A DNA stretch of 43,653 nt, taken from positions 1 to 43,653 of the forward strand of contig JAICHS010000002.1 in NCBI GenBank assembly GCA_025924775.1. The letters are read 5' to 3'. Numbering within the stretch: the stretch's first letter is position 1; every line of letters starts with the position of its first letter. Source of the DNA: Rhodanobacteraceae bacterium (GTDB taxonomy: Bacteria > Pseudomonadota > Gammaproteobacteria > Xanthomonadales > Rhodanobacteraceae). The notes under the pieces are model-generated. The model saw only the letters and a list, made by a program, of their open reading frames with translations. It was not told the origin of the DNA and did no database searches. The translations under genes and the position numbers were made by a program. This document shows positions 26,124 through 36,265 of this stretch, piece by piece.

Positions 26124-26361
26124 GTCGATCGGTGGTCTATTCGAAGCAAAGACTGGAAAGCTTAGGCGCGCGTGCCTTCGCGGGCAACGGCGTACAGACT
26201 GCGGGTGGCACCCCTGGCGCCGAAGTGCCGGAAGTCATCGCGCGTGCATGACGGCGATCATGTACCGCGCAGTCAACTTGAGGCAGAATCCGTGCCAGTG
26301 AGACGCACAAAAAAATATTGCGTGGAATCAAGTACATTGCGTTTCCGCGCTAGCCGGGATC

Positions 26362-26387
26362 GTGTCCGCGGACAGCCGGGCGGACAC
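26362..26387. repeat. Inverted repeat GTGTCCGC / GCGGACAC
   Basis: Perfect 8-base arms with a 10-base spacer, located in the pcm-tetR divergent region. It is a candidate regulator site or hairpin. Confidence 0.4.
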
Positions 26388-26433
26388 CGCGGACGCGCGT
26401 GCCGCGGCGGGCACAGGTGCAAATGTGAACTGG

Positions 26434-26449
26434 CGCGTATAATAACGCG
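26434..26449 (+). promoter_or_regulatory. tetR promoter -10 within a candidate TetR operator
   Basis: TATAAT (26438-26443), a perfect -10, sits inside the inverted repeat CGCGT-ATAATA-ACGCG, 36 bases before the tetR start. A repressor bound there would block its own promoter. No good -35 is visible. Confidence 0.5.
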
Positions 26450-26484
26450 ATGTGGCAAACCATCGAAATCAGCGTGGAACAGGC

Positions 26485-27126
26485 ATGAACGTCGCATCGG
26501 AACGTTGCAGCGGTCCCGGACGACCCAAGGATCTGGAAAAACGCGCCGCGATCCTGGAAGCGGCCAAGCGGTTGTTTCCGCAACACGGCTTTGAAGGCAC
26601 CAGCATGGATGCCGTCGCGGCCGAGGCCGGCGTGTCCAAGCTCACCGTGTACAGCCACTTCGGCGGCAAGGAAGCGCTGTTCATCGAAACCATCCACTGC
26701 AAATGCGATGGCCTGCTGCCGCACACGCTGTTCAACGTGGACATCGCGGCGCCGGTGCGCGGGCAGTTGCTGGGCGTCGCGCGCGCGTTCTTCGCGCTGA
26801 TGATGAGCGAAGGTGCGCTGGGCATGCATCGCACGCTGGTCGCAAGCTCGCAGCAATCGCCCAAGCTGGCCAAGCTGTTCTGGGAAGCCGGACCCATGCG
26901 CGTGCAGGCTGCCCTGGCCGACATGCTGGACAAGGAAGTGGCGGCCCGCCAACTCGACATTGCCGATACCCGGTGCGCCGCCAGCCAGTTTTTCTGCCTG
27001 CTGAAGGGCGAGCATCATGCGCGCATGCTGTTCGGCTGCGGCCGACCCACGCCCGCGGAAACCGAGGCCCATCTGGAAGCGACCGTGGACATGTTCCTGC
27101 GGGCGTATGCTTGCGATCGTCCTTGA
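26485..27126 (+). CDS. TetR/AcrR-family transcriptional regulator
   Basis: A 213-residue regulator. The N-terminal DNA-binding domain includes EKRAAILEAAKRLFPQHGFEGTSMDAVAAEAGVSKLTVYSHFGGKEALFIE (residues 18-68 approximately), a textbook TetR helix-turn-helix. The C-terminal ligand domain contains QSPKLAKLFWEAGPMRVQAAL and CLLKGEHHARMLFG, resembling the AefR/AcrR_C subgroup. It is divergent from pcm-tolC and probably controls tolC and itself. The ATG at 26485 follows AACAGG. The last three codons (Asp-Arg-Pro) lie inside a tandem repeat copy that follows. Confidence 0.9.
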   Translation: MNVASERCSGPGRPKDLEKRAAILEAAKRLFPQHGFEGTSMDAVAAEAGVSKLTVYSHFGGKEALFIETIHCKCDGLLPHTLFNVDIAAPVRGQLLGVARAFFALMMSEGALGMHRTLVASSQQSPKLAKLFWEAGPMRVQAALADMLDKEVAARQLDIADTRCAASQFFCLLKGEHHARMLFGCGRPTPAETEAHLEATVDMFLRAYACDRP

Positions 27127-27328
27127 TCGCCGCGTCGTTTCGCATCGCGGCCAGGTGAAGTTTCCCGACCTCGGTTGCTCCAGAACGGCCATCCATGGCC
27201 TGACGTTTCGCGACGTTTTTGCGATCGTCCCCGATCGCGGCTTCGTTCCGCATCGTAGCCAGGTGGAGTTTGTCGGCTTCGGTTGCTCCAGAACGGCCAT
27301 CCATGGTCTGACTTTTCACAACGGCCGC
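27113..27328. repeat. Two tandem copies of a 108-bp repeat
   Basis: Copy 1 begins at 27113 and copy 2 at 27221, both opening GCGATCGTCC and continuing CATCG..GCCAGGTG..GTTT, then CGGTTGCTCCAGAACGGCC and ATCCATGG. The two are colinear for roughly 100 bases with scattered substitutions. Copy 1 overlaps the final codons of tetR. The core GGCCATCCATGG is the dispersed element also found at 10724 and 22463. It is not CRISPR-like: only two copies, no unique spacers. Confidence 0.8.
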
Positions 27329-27408
27329 TTCGCACGAATGCTGGTGCATTTTGCGATTCATCGGGGGATTCGCCATCGCGCGGCGGACGTGGTTCAATGG
27401 CTGCCTGA

Positions 27409-29530
<2,122 letters not shown>

Positions 29531-29637
29531 TCGACAGCGTCGCTGGGTGCGATCGCAAGGATGTGTTGGCGCCCTTCACACACGCGGCGCTAGGGTGGTC
29601 TTTCGACAGGCAATCTGGGCAACCGAGGAGTACGGAC

Positions 29638-30219
29638 ATGGCCAGCAAAACCCAACCGTTTCTCACCGACATCAAGACCCTGCGTCGGCGCGCGCGCGAA
29701 CACATCCATCGGGGTGCCATCACCGCGGGCTACAAGGCCGATCGCGAAACGGTGCTGAAGCTGCTGAACGAGGCGTTGGCGACCGAAATCGTGTGCGTGC
29801 TGCGCTACAAGTACCACTACTACATGGCGTCCGGCATCAACGCCAAATCGATCGCCGACGAGTTCCTGCAACACGCCAACGAGGAACAGGGTCACGCCGA
29901 CCTGATTTCCCAACGCATCACGCAGCTCGAGGGCGCACCCAACCTGTCGCCGGACGGCCTGTTGACCCGCAGCCATTCCGAGTACGTCGAAGGCGATGAC
30001 CTGGTGGACATGATCAAGGAAGACCTGGTCGCCGAGCGCATCGCCATCGAAAGCTACAGCGAGATGATCCGCTACATCGGCGACGGCGACCCCACCACGC
30101 GCAGGATGATGGAAGAAATCCTGGCGATGGAGGAGGAACACGCCGAGGATCTTTCGACCATGCTGGCCGATCTTGGCCACAAGGGCGAACCGGCCAAGCC
30201 GCGCGCGGCAAAGCGCTGA
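29638..30219 (+). CDS. Ferritin-like diiron protein (bacterioferritin-type, non-canonical)
   Basis: A 193-residue four-helix ferritin-like protein. Diiron ligand motifs are visible: E in LLNEALATEIVCVLRYKYHY, EEQGHAD (ExxH), E in DLVAERIAIESYSEMI, and EEEHAED (ExxH). An N-terminal extension of about 35 residues (KTLRRRAREHIHRGAITAGYK) and the absence of the heme methionine context separate it from the bfr gene at 7993-8463. Related proteins are annotated as bacterioferritins or DPS-like, but a true storage shell is not established. GAGGAG lies seven bases before the ATG at 29638. It is a stand-alone gene after thiC, in the same direction. Confidence 0.85.
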   Translation: MASKTQPFLTDIKTLRRRAREHIHRGAITAGYKADRETVLKLLNEALATEIVCVLRYKYHYYMASGINAKSIADEFLQHANEEQGHADLISQRITQLEGAPNLSPDGLLTRSHSEYVEGDDLVDMIKEDLVAERIAIESYSEMIRYIGDGDPTTRRMMEEILAMEEEHAEDLSTMLADLGHKGEPAKPRAAKR

Positions 30220-30319
30220 CCCGGCGACAGGGCGCCCCATAAGCTTGCCGTAAGCATCGGCTGCCACCCTATGATGCTGTTTCGGCCAGTCGGCCGCCTG
30301 ATCGGGAATCTGTTTCACC

Positions 30320-31909
30320 ATGAATGCACCCGGTGGCGTCGACGAGCCCGCGGCAGGTCAGGTATGGCGCTGGCTGACACTTTGGTGCGCGCTGCTGTTG
30401 CCACTGGCGATTCTGTTTCCGCCGATCCCGATCGACGAGACGCGCTACCTGACCGCCGCGTGGGAGATGTACAACTCGGGGCAGTGGCTGGTGCCCACCG
30501 TCAATGGCGCGTGGTATTCCGACAAGTCGCCGCTGCTGTTCTGGCTGATCGCGGGTGGCTGGAAGCTCATCGGCGTGCACACCTGGGTGGCGCGCGTCGA
30601 GGCACTGGTCGTCGCGCTGGGCATGCTGCTGGCACTGCGGCGCTTGGCCCTGCGCCTGGGCATGGATGCGCGCGGCGCCGACACCGCGATGTGGCTCCTG
30701 GCGGGCTGCCTCGGCTTCACGGTGTTTTCCACCGCGATCATGTTCGACCTGCTGCTCGCGCTGACCGTGCTGGGTGCACTGCACGCGTTGCTGGATCTTG
30801 ATGCGGGAAAGTGGGCGCGCGGCAGCGTGCTGCTGGGCGTGATGATCGGCCTCGGCATCTTGGCCAAGGGCCCGGTGATGCTGTTGCACATCGTGGCGGT
30901 CGCGTTGCTGGCGCCGCTGTGGAGCGCCAGCGCGCGTACCCACAAGGCGCGCTGGTATTTCGCGTTGCTGGCCGGTTTGTTGCTTGGCGTCGCGATTACG
31001 TTGTGCTGGCTGTTGCCGGCTGCCTGGTTTGCGGGGCCCACGTACTGGCAGCCGCTGCTGGACAAGGTTACCGGGCGCATCGCCCAAAGCTTCGCACACA
31101 ACCGCGCGTGGTGGTGGTACCTGCCGCTGCTGCCGGTGCTGCTGCTGCCGTGGCTGTTGACCCTGCGCGCGCCGCTTGCGGCGTGGGCGGGCTTGTGGCG
31201 CGGCCGCTTCGGGCGGTTCCTGTGGTGCTGGTGGGTGGTCCCGTTCGTGGCGTTCTGCGCGATCAGCGGCAAGCAGATCCACTACCTGTTGCCGCTGCTG
31301 CCCGCGTGGGCGCTGGCGGGCGCGTGGTTGCTGCAACAACCGGGTACGCGGCTGCGCCCGCTGCTGTTCGGCTTGCTGGCGTTGCTGGTGGGCGTGGGCA
31401 TGGCGACGCTGCCCTGGCAGGCCGCCAGGACATTCCATTTCCCGGTGCAACCCGCGGTTGCGTTGATCGCACTGGCCGCATTGATCATCGCGGTCGGCGC
31501 ATGGCGCGCATGGGGCCGCAGCGCGCGTTCGCTGGCGTTGTCTGCGACCGCGCTGGCAGCGGCGGCGATGCTGGCGGGCGCGCTGGCATACCTGCCGGCG
31601 CTGGACGTGCGGCCGGAAGCCGCATTCGTGAAGCAGGCCCTGGCCGAGCACGTCGCCATCGCACACGTCGAATGGCACAACGGCTTGTTTGGCTATACCG
31701 GGCGCCTCGAACGGCCGCTGCCATGGATTGCGCGCAACCAGGTGCTGGCGTGGTGCCGCGCGCATCCGCAGGGGCTGTTGTTGACCAGCGATCGCGGCAC
31801 GGAGCCGGCCGGTGTGGCGCCCTTCAAGACCTGGCCGTATTTCCTGTCCGGCGATCGTCGCATCGCGGCGTGGCGCGCGGCGCAAGTGCTGGGCGCGGCC
31901 GACCACTGA
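30320..31909 (+). CDS. ArnT/GT39-type membrane glycosyltransferase
   Basis: A 529-residue polytopic membrane protein with about twelve helices. The first periplasmic loop contains the acidic signature PPIPIDETRYLTAAWEMYNSG, as in ArnT, PMT and other GT-C enzymes that use polyprenyl-phosphate sugars. VNGAWYSDKSPLLFWLIAGG is the next conserved region, and GILAKGPVM resembles the corresponding ArnT strand. The C-terminal soluble part is short. It probably transfers a sugar to lipid A, a glycolipid or a protein at the periplasmic face; the actual substrate cannot be read. No arn operon is nearby. The ATG at 30320 is preceded by a low-confidence -35/-10 pair (TTGCCG, 30245; TATGAT, 30270; 19-base gap). 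Confidence 0.88.
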   Translation: MNAPGGVDEPAAGQVWRWLTLWCALLLPLAILFPPIPIDETRYLTAAWEMYNSGQWLVPTVNGAWYSDKSPLLFWLIAGGWKLIGVHTWVARVEALVVALGMLLALRRLALRLGMDARGADTAMWLLAGCLGFTVFSTAIMFDLLLALTVLGALHALLDLDAGKWARGSVLLGVMIGLGILAKGPVMLLHIVAVALLAPLWSASARTHKARWYFALLAGLLLGVAITLCWLLPAAWFAGPTYWQPLLDKVTGRIAQSFAHNRAWWWYLPLLPVLLLPWLLTLRAPLAAWAGLWRGRFGRFLWCWWVVPFVAFCAISGKQIHYLLPLLPAWALAGAWLLQQPGTRLRPLLFGLLALLVGVGMATLPWQAARTFHFPVQPAVALIALAALIIAVGAWRAWGRSARSLALSATALAAAAMLAGALAYLPALDVRPEAAFVKQALAEHVAIAHVEWHNGLFGYTGRLERPLPWIARNQVLAWCRAHPQGLLLTSDRGTEPAGVAPFKTWPYFLSGDRRIAAWRAAQVLGAADH

Positions 31910-31975
31910 CCTTTGCCACGTGCATTCGCGTCGCGGCGAGGCTACGCTCGGGCGGTTGCCTTGGAGGGATACATC

Positions 31976-33469
31976 ATGCTGCGCATTCGTGTGCTGTCCG
32001 CCGCGACCTTTGGCGTGTTGATGACCGCCGCTGCCTTGGCCGCGCCGCCACCCGCCAACACCCATCCCGAGTTGCATGCCATCGCGGCCGCGGTGCAGGC
32101 GTCCAACCTGCACGCCAGCGACGCCGCGCTGGTCGGCTTCGGTACCCGCCACACGCTTTCCACGACCACCTCGAAAACGCGTGGAATCGGCGCGGCACGG
32201 CGCTGGGTCGCCACGCAGTTCGAAGGCATATCCAGGGGCTGCGGCGGCTGTCTCGAAATCGTCAAGCCGGCGCAGTCATTCACCGGCGAGCGCATGCCCA
32301 AGGCCGGCGCCGAAGTGATGGACGTGGTCGCGATCCAGCGCGGTACCAGTGATCCGGAGCGCGTGATCGTGATGACCGCGCACCTCGATTCGCGCCGCAG
32401 CGACGTGATGGATGCAACCGGCGACGCGCCCGGTGCCAACGATGATGCAGCCGGCGTTTCGGCGCTGCTCGAAACCGCGCGCGTGCTGTCCAGGTACAAG
32501 TTTCCGGCAACGTTGGTGTATTCGGCCGATTCCGGCGAGGAACAGGGCCTGTTCGGCGGCAAGATCATCGCGCAGTACGCCGTCGACCAGGGCTGGAAGG
32601 TCGAGGCCAACCTCAACAACGACATGGTCGGCAACTCGCACGGCGGCAACGGCGCCCACGATCCGCACACGATCCGCGTGTTCTCGGAAGGCACCAAGGC
32701 CAACGAGACGCTCAAACAGGCTGCGTATCGCCGCTACCACGGCGGTGGCGTGGATTCGCCTTCGCGCAACATCGCGCGCTACATGGCCGTGCTGGCCGAG
32801 CAGTACCTCGATGATTTCCACGTGCGCATGGTGTATCGCACCGATCGCTGGGGGCGGTCCGGTGACCAGGTGCCGTTCCTCGAGCAGGGCTTCCCGGCGG
32901 TGCGTTTGTCCGAATCCAACGAGAACTATGACCACCAGCACCAGAACGTGCGGGTCGAGAACGGCGTGCACTACGGCGACGTGATTTCGGGCGTGGATTT
33001 CGACTACCTCGCCAACGTCACACGTCTGGACGCGGTCACCATGGCATCGCTGGCGATGGCGCCGCCGCCGCCGTCCGGACTCTCCGTGAAGGGTGCCGTC
33101 GCCTATGACACCACGCTGGCGTGGCAGCCGTCGCCGGGCGCGGCCAGCTACAACGCGTGGTGGCGCGAAACCACCGCGCCGCAGTGGCAGCACCTGCAGC
33201 AGGCGGGCGATGCCGATTCGGTGGTGCTGAAGAACATTATCCTCGACGACTTCTTCTTCGGCGTGTCGGCGGTCAGCCGGGACGGCTGGGAGAGCCCCGT
33301 GGAGTTCCCCGGCTTCGCCGGCAGCTTCGCGCGCTCGCCCAAACTGGGCGCCGACGGCAAGCCGACCAACGAACGCTATCCGAGTGCCTCCGGCGTGTTC
33401 GGCGGCGGCGCGGTGGGGCCGGCTTCGTGGCGGCAACCGGCGCCGCCGGCATCGGGCAAGACGCCGTGA
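31976..33469 (+). CDS. Secreted M28-family metallopeptidase
   Basis: A 497-residue exported peptidase. The signal peptide ends near ALAA (residues 20-23). Zinc and catalytic residues of the M28 aminopeptidase fold are visible: H136 in VMTAHLDSR, D156 in GANDDAAGVSAL, E188-E189 in SADSGEEQGLFGG, and D216 in NLNNDMVGN; a later YDHQHQN supplies the last likely histidine ligand. The C-terminal 130 residues (SGLSVKGAVAYDTTLAWQPS, AASYNAWWRET, FGVSAVSRDG) look like a fibronectin-III-like domain. GGAGGG lies about eight bases before the ATG. It probably scavenges peptides outside the cytoplasm. Confidence 0.92.
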   Translation: MLRIRVLSAATFGVLMTAAALAAPPPANTHPELHAIAAAVQASNLHASDAALVGFGTRHTLSTTTSKTRGIGAARRWVATQFEGISRGCGGCLEIVKPAQSFTGERMPKAGAEVMDVVAIQRGTSDPERVIVMTAHLDSRRSDVMDATGDAPGANDDAAGVSALLETARVLSRYKFPATLVYSADSGEEQGLFGGKIIAQYAVDQGWKVEANLNNDMVGNSHGGNGAHDPHTIRVFSEGTKANETLKQAAYRRYHGGGVDSPSRNIARYMAVLAEQYLDDFHVRMVYRTDRWGRSGDQVPFLEQGFPAVRLSESNENYDHQHQNVRVENGVHYGDVISGVDFDYLANVTRLDAVTMASLAMAPPPPSGLSVKGAVAYDTTLAWQPSPGAASYNAWWRETTAPQWQHLQQAGDADSVVLKNIILDDFFFGVSAVSRDGWESPVEFPGFAGSFARSPKLGADGKPTNERYPSASGVFGGGAVGPASWRQPAPPASGKTP

Positions 33470-33546
33470 GCCGCGTGGTCGCCGTGCGGGGAAACGTGTT
33501 GCGGGATTGATCGCGGAGGCCGCCGGCGACGTCCGCGGCCGCACCC

Positions 33547-36204
33547 TCACCGCCGTGGCTTGGCGCGATGCGTGGGCGTCGCGTTCCACGGATCGTCGGG
33601 CCACGGATGTTTCGGATAACGCCCCTTCAATTCCTTCTTGACGTCCGCGTAGGTGTGGTCCCAGAAGCTGCGCAGATCCTGCGTGACCTGGATCGGGCGC
33701 CCGGCGGGCGAAAGCAGGTGCAGCGTCACCGGCACTCGGCCGCCGGCAATGCGCGGCGTTTCGGCCAGCCCGAACAGTTCCTGCAGTTTTACCGCGAGTA
33801 CCGGCGATGCGGATTGGGGCCCCGCCGCCGCCGGGGGAATATCGTTCGCGTGCGCGGTCGCGTAATCGAGTTTCAGCGTGCGTCCGCTGGGAACCTTGAT
33901 GGCTTCGGGCGCCTGTTCGTCCAGCAGTTTGCGCTGGTGCCAGTCGAGCAGGCCGACGAAGGCATTGGACAGATCCTCGGACGACAGGCCATCCAGCTTG
34001 CGCTTGCCGGCCAGCGCGGGCGCGAGCCAGGTTTCCAGCGAATCCAGCAGGTGCGCGTCGGAAATCTCCGGCAGGTTGGCTTCCGGCAGCACCGCGCGCA
34101 GCCACGCGACGCGTGCGCGCAAGCGCGTGGCGGCGTCGCTCCACGGCAGCATGGCCAGGCCACGCGCGCGGATCAGCGCCAGCAACGCGGGTAGGGCATC
34201 ATCCGGTTTTGGGGGGACCGCGCGGCGCTCCAGTACGATGGCGCCGAAGCGGCGCTCCTCGAAGGCTTCCACCACGTCGTGGGCGTTCATCCGCACCGCC
34301 CGCGCGGTTTGTATCCGGTGCGCGTATGCGTGCTCCAGCAGTACGGGATCGAACGGCGCGGCGGCGAGGACCAGGCTGTCGCGCGTGTCGAAGCGCGCCT
34401 CGATGACCACCAGCCAGGGTTCGCCGAACAGCGACGAGGCTTCGTGCAGGCGCGCGCCACGGCCGTTGGCAAGCTGGTAGCGTCGCGGGTCTTGCGCATC
34501 CTGCCTGGCGACGCGATCGGGAAACGCGTGCAGCAGCAGGTTGCCCACGCTCAGCGCATCCGGCGTGCCGCTGGCGCCGTGGCGTACGCCAAGGCGTTGC
34601 CGCCAGCCGCGTGCGGTTTGTTCGATCGCGGACAATGCACCGCGGTCGGCGTCGCGCGCCGCGCGCGCGCCGCCGTCGCGAAACCGGTGCAACGCATGGA
34701 CCCGCGCGCGCAGGTCGTCGTCGAAGGCGCCGCGCAGTGGCGAGCGCGATTCCACCAGCGCCAGCAGGTCCGCAACCAGTGGCAGCAGCGAGTCCCCGGC
34801 GTGCAGCGCGGCAGCGGCCATGCGCGGGCTGGCGCCGAGTTTCAGCATGTCGCGGCCCAGTGGCGTGATGCGCGATTCCCCGTCCAGTGCGCCCAGCTGA
34901 CGCAACAACTCGCGTGCAGCCGACAGCGCGCCCGCGGGTGGCGCATCCAGCCAACGCAGTGTCGGGGTGGCGTCCGATCCCACGCCCCACGCGGCCAGCT
35001 CCAGCGCGAGGCCGGACAAGTCGGCCTGCGCAATTTCCGGCATGCGCGCGGGTTCGAGCCGCCGGCTTTCCGGCCACAGGCGATAGGCGACGCCCGGCGC
35101 GACGCGTCCCGCGCGGCCGGCGCGCTGGTCGGCCGAGGCCTGCGAGAGGTTGACCGTCTGCAAGCGCGTGAAACCGGAATTCGGGTCGAACCGCGGTTCG
35201 CGCGCCAGGCCCGAGTCGACCACCGCGCGTACACCAGGCACCGTGACCGACGATTCGGCCACGTTGGTGGCAAGGATCACGCGACGCGTGCCCGGGTCGG
35301 CCGGCGCCAGCGCGGCCTGCTGTGCGGCCAACGACAATTCGCCGTGCAGGGGCAGGGCTTCAATGTACTTTGGCAGACGTGGAAGATCGGGTGTCGATGG
35401 CTTGTCGTAGGAGCGCGCCTGCGCGCGACCATGGGGCCACCCGCGACGGAGGCTGGTTTCGTCGCCGGCAAGGCCCGCTCCTGCGCTTGCAAGGCTGCTT
35501 TCCAACACCCTTTGCGTCTGCGCGATTTCGCGCCGGCCCGGCAGGAACACCAGCACGTCGCCGTCGGTTTCCGCGAGTGCCTGTTGCACGGTACGGCGCA
35601 GGTGCGCGGTCTCGGGTTCGCCGCGGCGCGCGGGCGGGTATTCGATGCGTACCGGGAATGCACGGCCTTCGCTGCGCAGCACGGGCGCGTCCAGCCATGC
35701 GCCAATGCGCGCGCCGTCCAGCGTGGCCGACATCACCACGATCCGCAGGTCCGGGCGCAACGACGCCTGTGCATCCAGCGCCAATACCGCACCTAGGTCG
35801 CCGGCCAGGTGCCGCTCGTGGAATTCGTCGAACAGGATCGCGCCTACCTCCGGCAGTTCCGGATCATCCTGCAACATCCGCGTCAGGATGCCTTCGGTGA
35901 CGATTTCGATGCGCGTTTGCGCCGAGATGCGCGATTCGAACCGGATGCGATAACCCACCGTCTGTCCAACCGCTTCGCCGCGTTGCGCAGCCATGAATGC
36001 CGCCGCCGCGCGTGCCGCGATCCGGCGCGGTTCCAGCAACACGATCTTGCGACCCGCCAGCCACGCTTCGTCGAGCAGCGCGGGCGGCACCTGCGTGGTC
36101 TTGCCCGCGCCCGGTGGCGCTTCCAGCACCAGTCGCGGATGCGTCGCCAGCGACGCACGAACGCGTGGCAGCAGCGGGGTGATCGGGAAATCGACGCGAG
36201 CCAT
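33547..36204 (-). CDS. hrpB: ATP-dependent RNA helicase HrpB, with a REP-derived insertion
   Basis: An 885-residue DEAH-box helicase. LEAPPGAGKTTQVP is the Walker A site (GKT at 34-36), DEFHER (126-131) the Walker B/DEAH box, MSAT the coupling motif, and the helicase C-terminal, HA2-like and HrpB-specific C-terminal domains (ending RYPKHPWPDDPW) follow. The full length matches HrpB. Residues about 241-266 (AGAGLAGDET... through ARS) come from a REP inverted pair and interrupt the region between motif III and the usual LPLHGELSLAAQQ. The start at 36204 is 62 bp from tatD on the opposite strand. RNA substrates in bacteria are poorly defined. Confidence 0.93.
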   Translation of the reverse strand: MARVDFPITPLLPRVRASLATHPRLVLEAPPGAGKTTQVPPALLDEAWLAGRKIVLLEPRRIAARAAAAFMAAQRGEAVGQTVGYRIRFESRISAQTRIEIVTEGILTRMLQDDPELPEVGAILFDEFHERHLAGDLGAVLALDAQASLRPDLRIVVMSATLDGARIGAWLDAPVLRSEGRAFPVRIEYPPARRGEPETAHLRRTVQQALAETDGDVLVFLPGRREIAQTQRVLESSLASAGAGLAGDETSLRRGWPHGRAQARSYDKPSTPDLPRLPKYIEALPLHGELSLAAQQAALAPADPGTRRVILATNVAESSVTVPGVRAVVDSGLAREPRFDPNSGFTRLQTVNLSQASADQRAGRAGRVAPGVAYRLWPESRRLEPARMPEIAQADLSGLALELAAWGVGSDATPTLRWLDAPPAGALSAARELLRQLGALDGESRITPLGRDMLKLGASPRMAAAALHAGDSLLPLVADLLALVESRSPLRGAFDDDLRARVHALHRFRDGGARAARDADRGALSAIEQTARGWRQRLGVRHGASGTPDALSVGNLLLHAFPDRVARQDAQDPRRYQLANGRGARLHEASSLFGEPWLVVIEARFDTRDSLVLAAAPFDPVLLEHAYAHRIQTARAVRMNAHDVVEAFEERRFGAIVLERRAVPPKPDDALPALLALIRARGLAMLPWSDAATRLRARVAWLRAVLPEANLPEISDAHLLDSLETWLAPALAGKRKLDGLSSEDLSNAFVGLLDWHQRKLLDEQAPEAIKVPSGRTLKLDYATAHANDIPPAAAGPQSASPVLAVKLQELFGLAETPRIAGGRVPVTLHLLSPAGRPIQVTQDLRSFWDHTYADVKKELKGRYPKHPWPDDPWNATPTHRAKPRR
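35407..35484. repeat. REPIN inserted in frame within hrpB
   Basis: The left unit starts GTAGGAGCGCGCCT and ends GCGCGCGAC (35407-35429). The right unit, read on the other strand, starts GCAGGAGCGGGCCTT and ends CCGGCGAC (35461-35484). About 31 bases separate them. This is the inverted-pair arrangement of mobile REP elements, here inside a coding sequence and translated without stops. Confidence 0.75.
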
Positions 36205-36265
36205 TGCAACATTGTAGGTATGCATCCGTACACCCCCATGGTGAATCCTTCCGTAGAATGGCCGC

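Larger units (their letters stand above)
26124..26484. other. Divergent regulatory region between pcm and tetR
   Basis: No gene is apparent. It contains an AT-rich patch (around 26310-26335, notable in this GC-rich DNA), an inverted repeat GTGTCCGC/GCGGACAC (26362-26387) and a palindrome over a TATAAT box (26434-26449). Confidence 0.6.

Noticed and set aside
27113-27328. Tandem repeat considered as a CRISPR array
   Set aside because: Only two long, adjacent copies, no distinct spacers and no cas genes.
30269-32152. 627-codon open frame antisense to the GT39-type gene
   Set aside because: Gln/Arg/His-rich shadow with no domain; the plus-strand protein has clear GT-C motifs.
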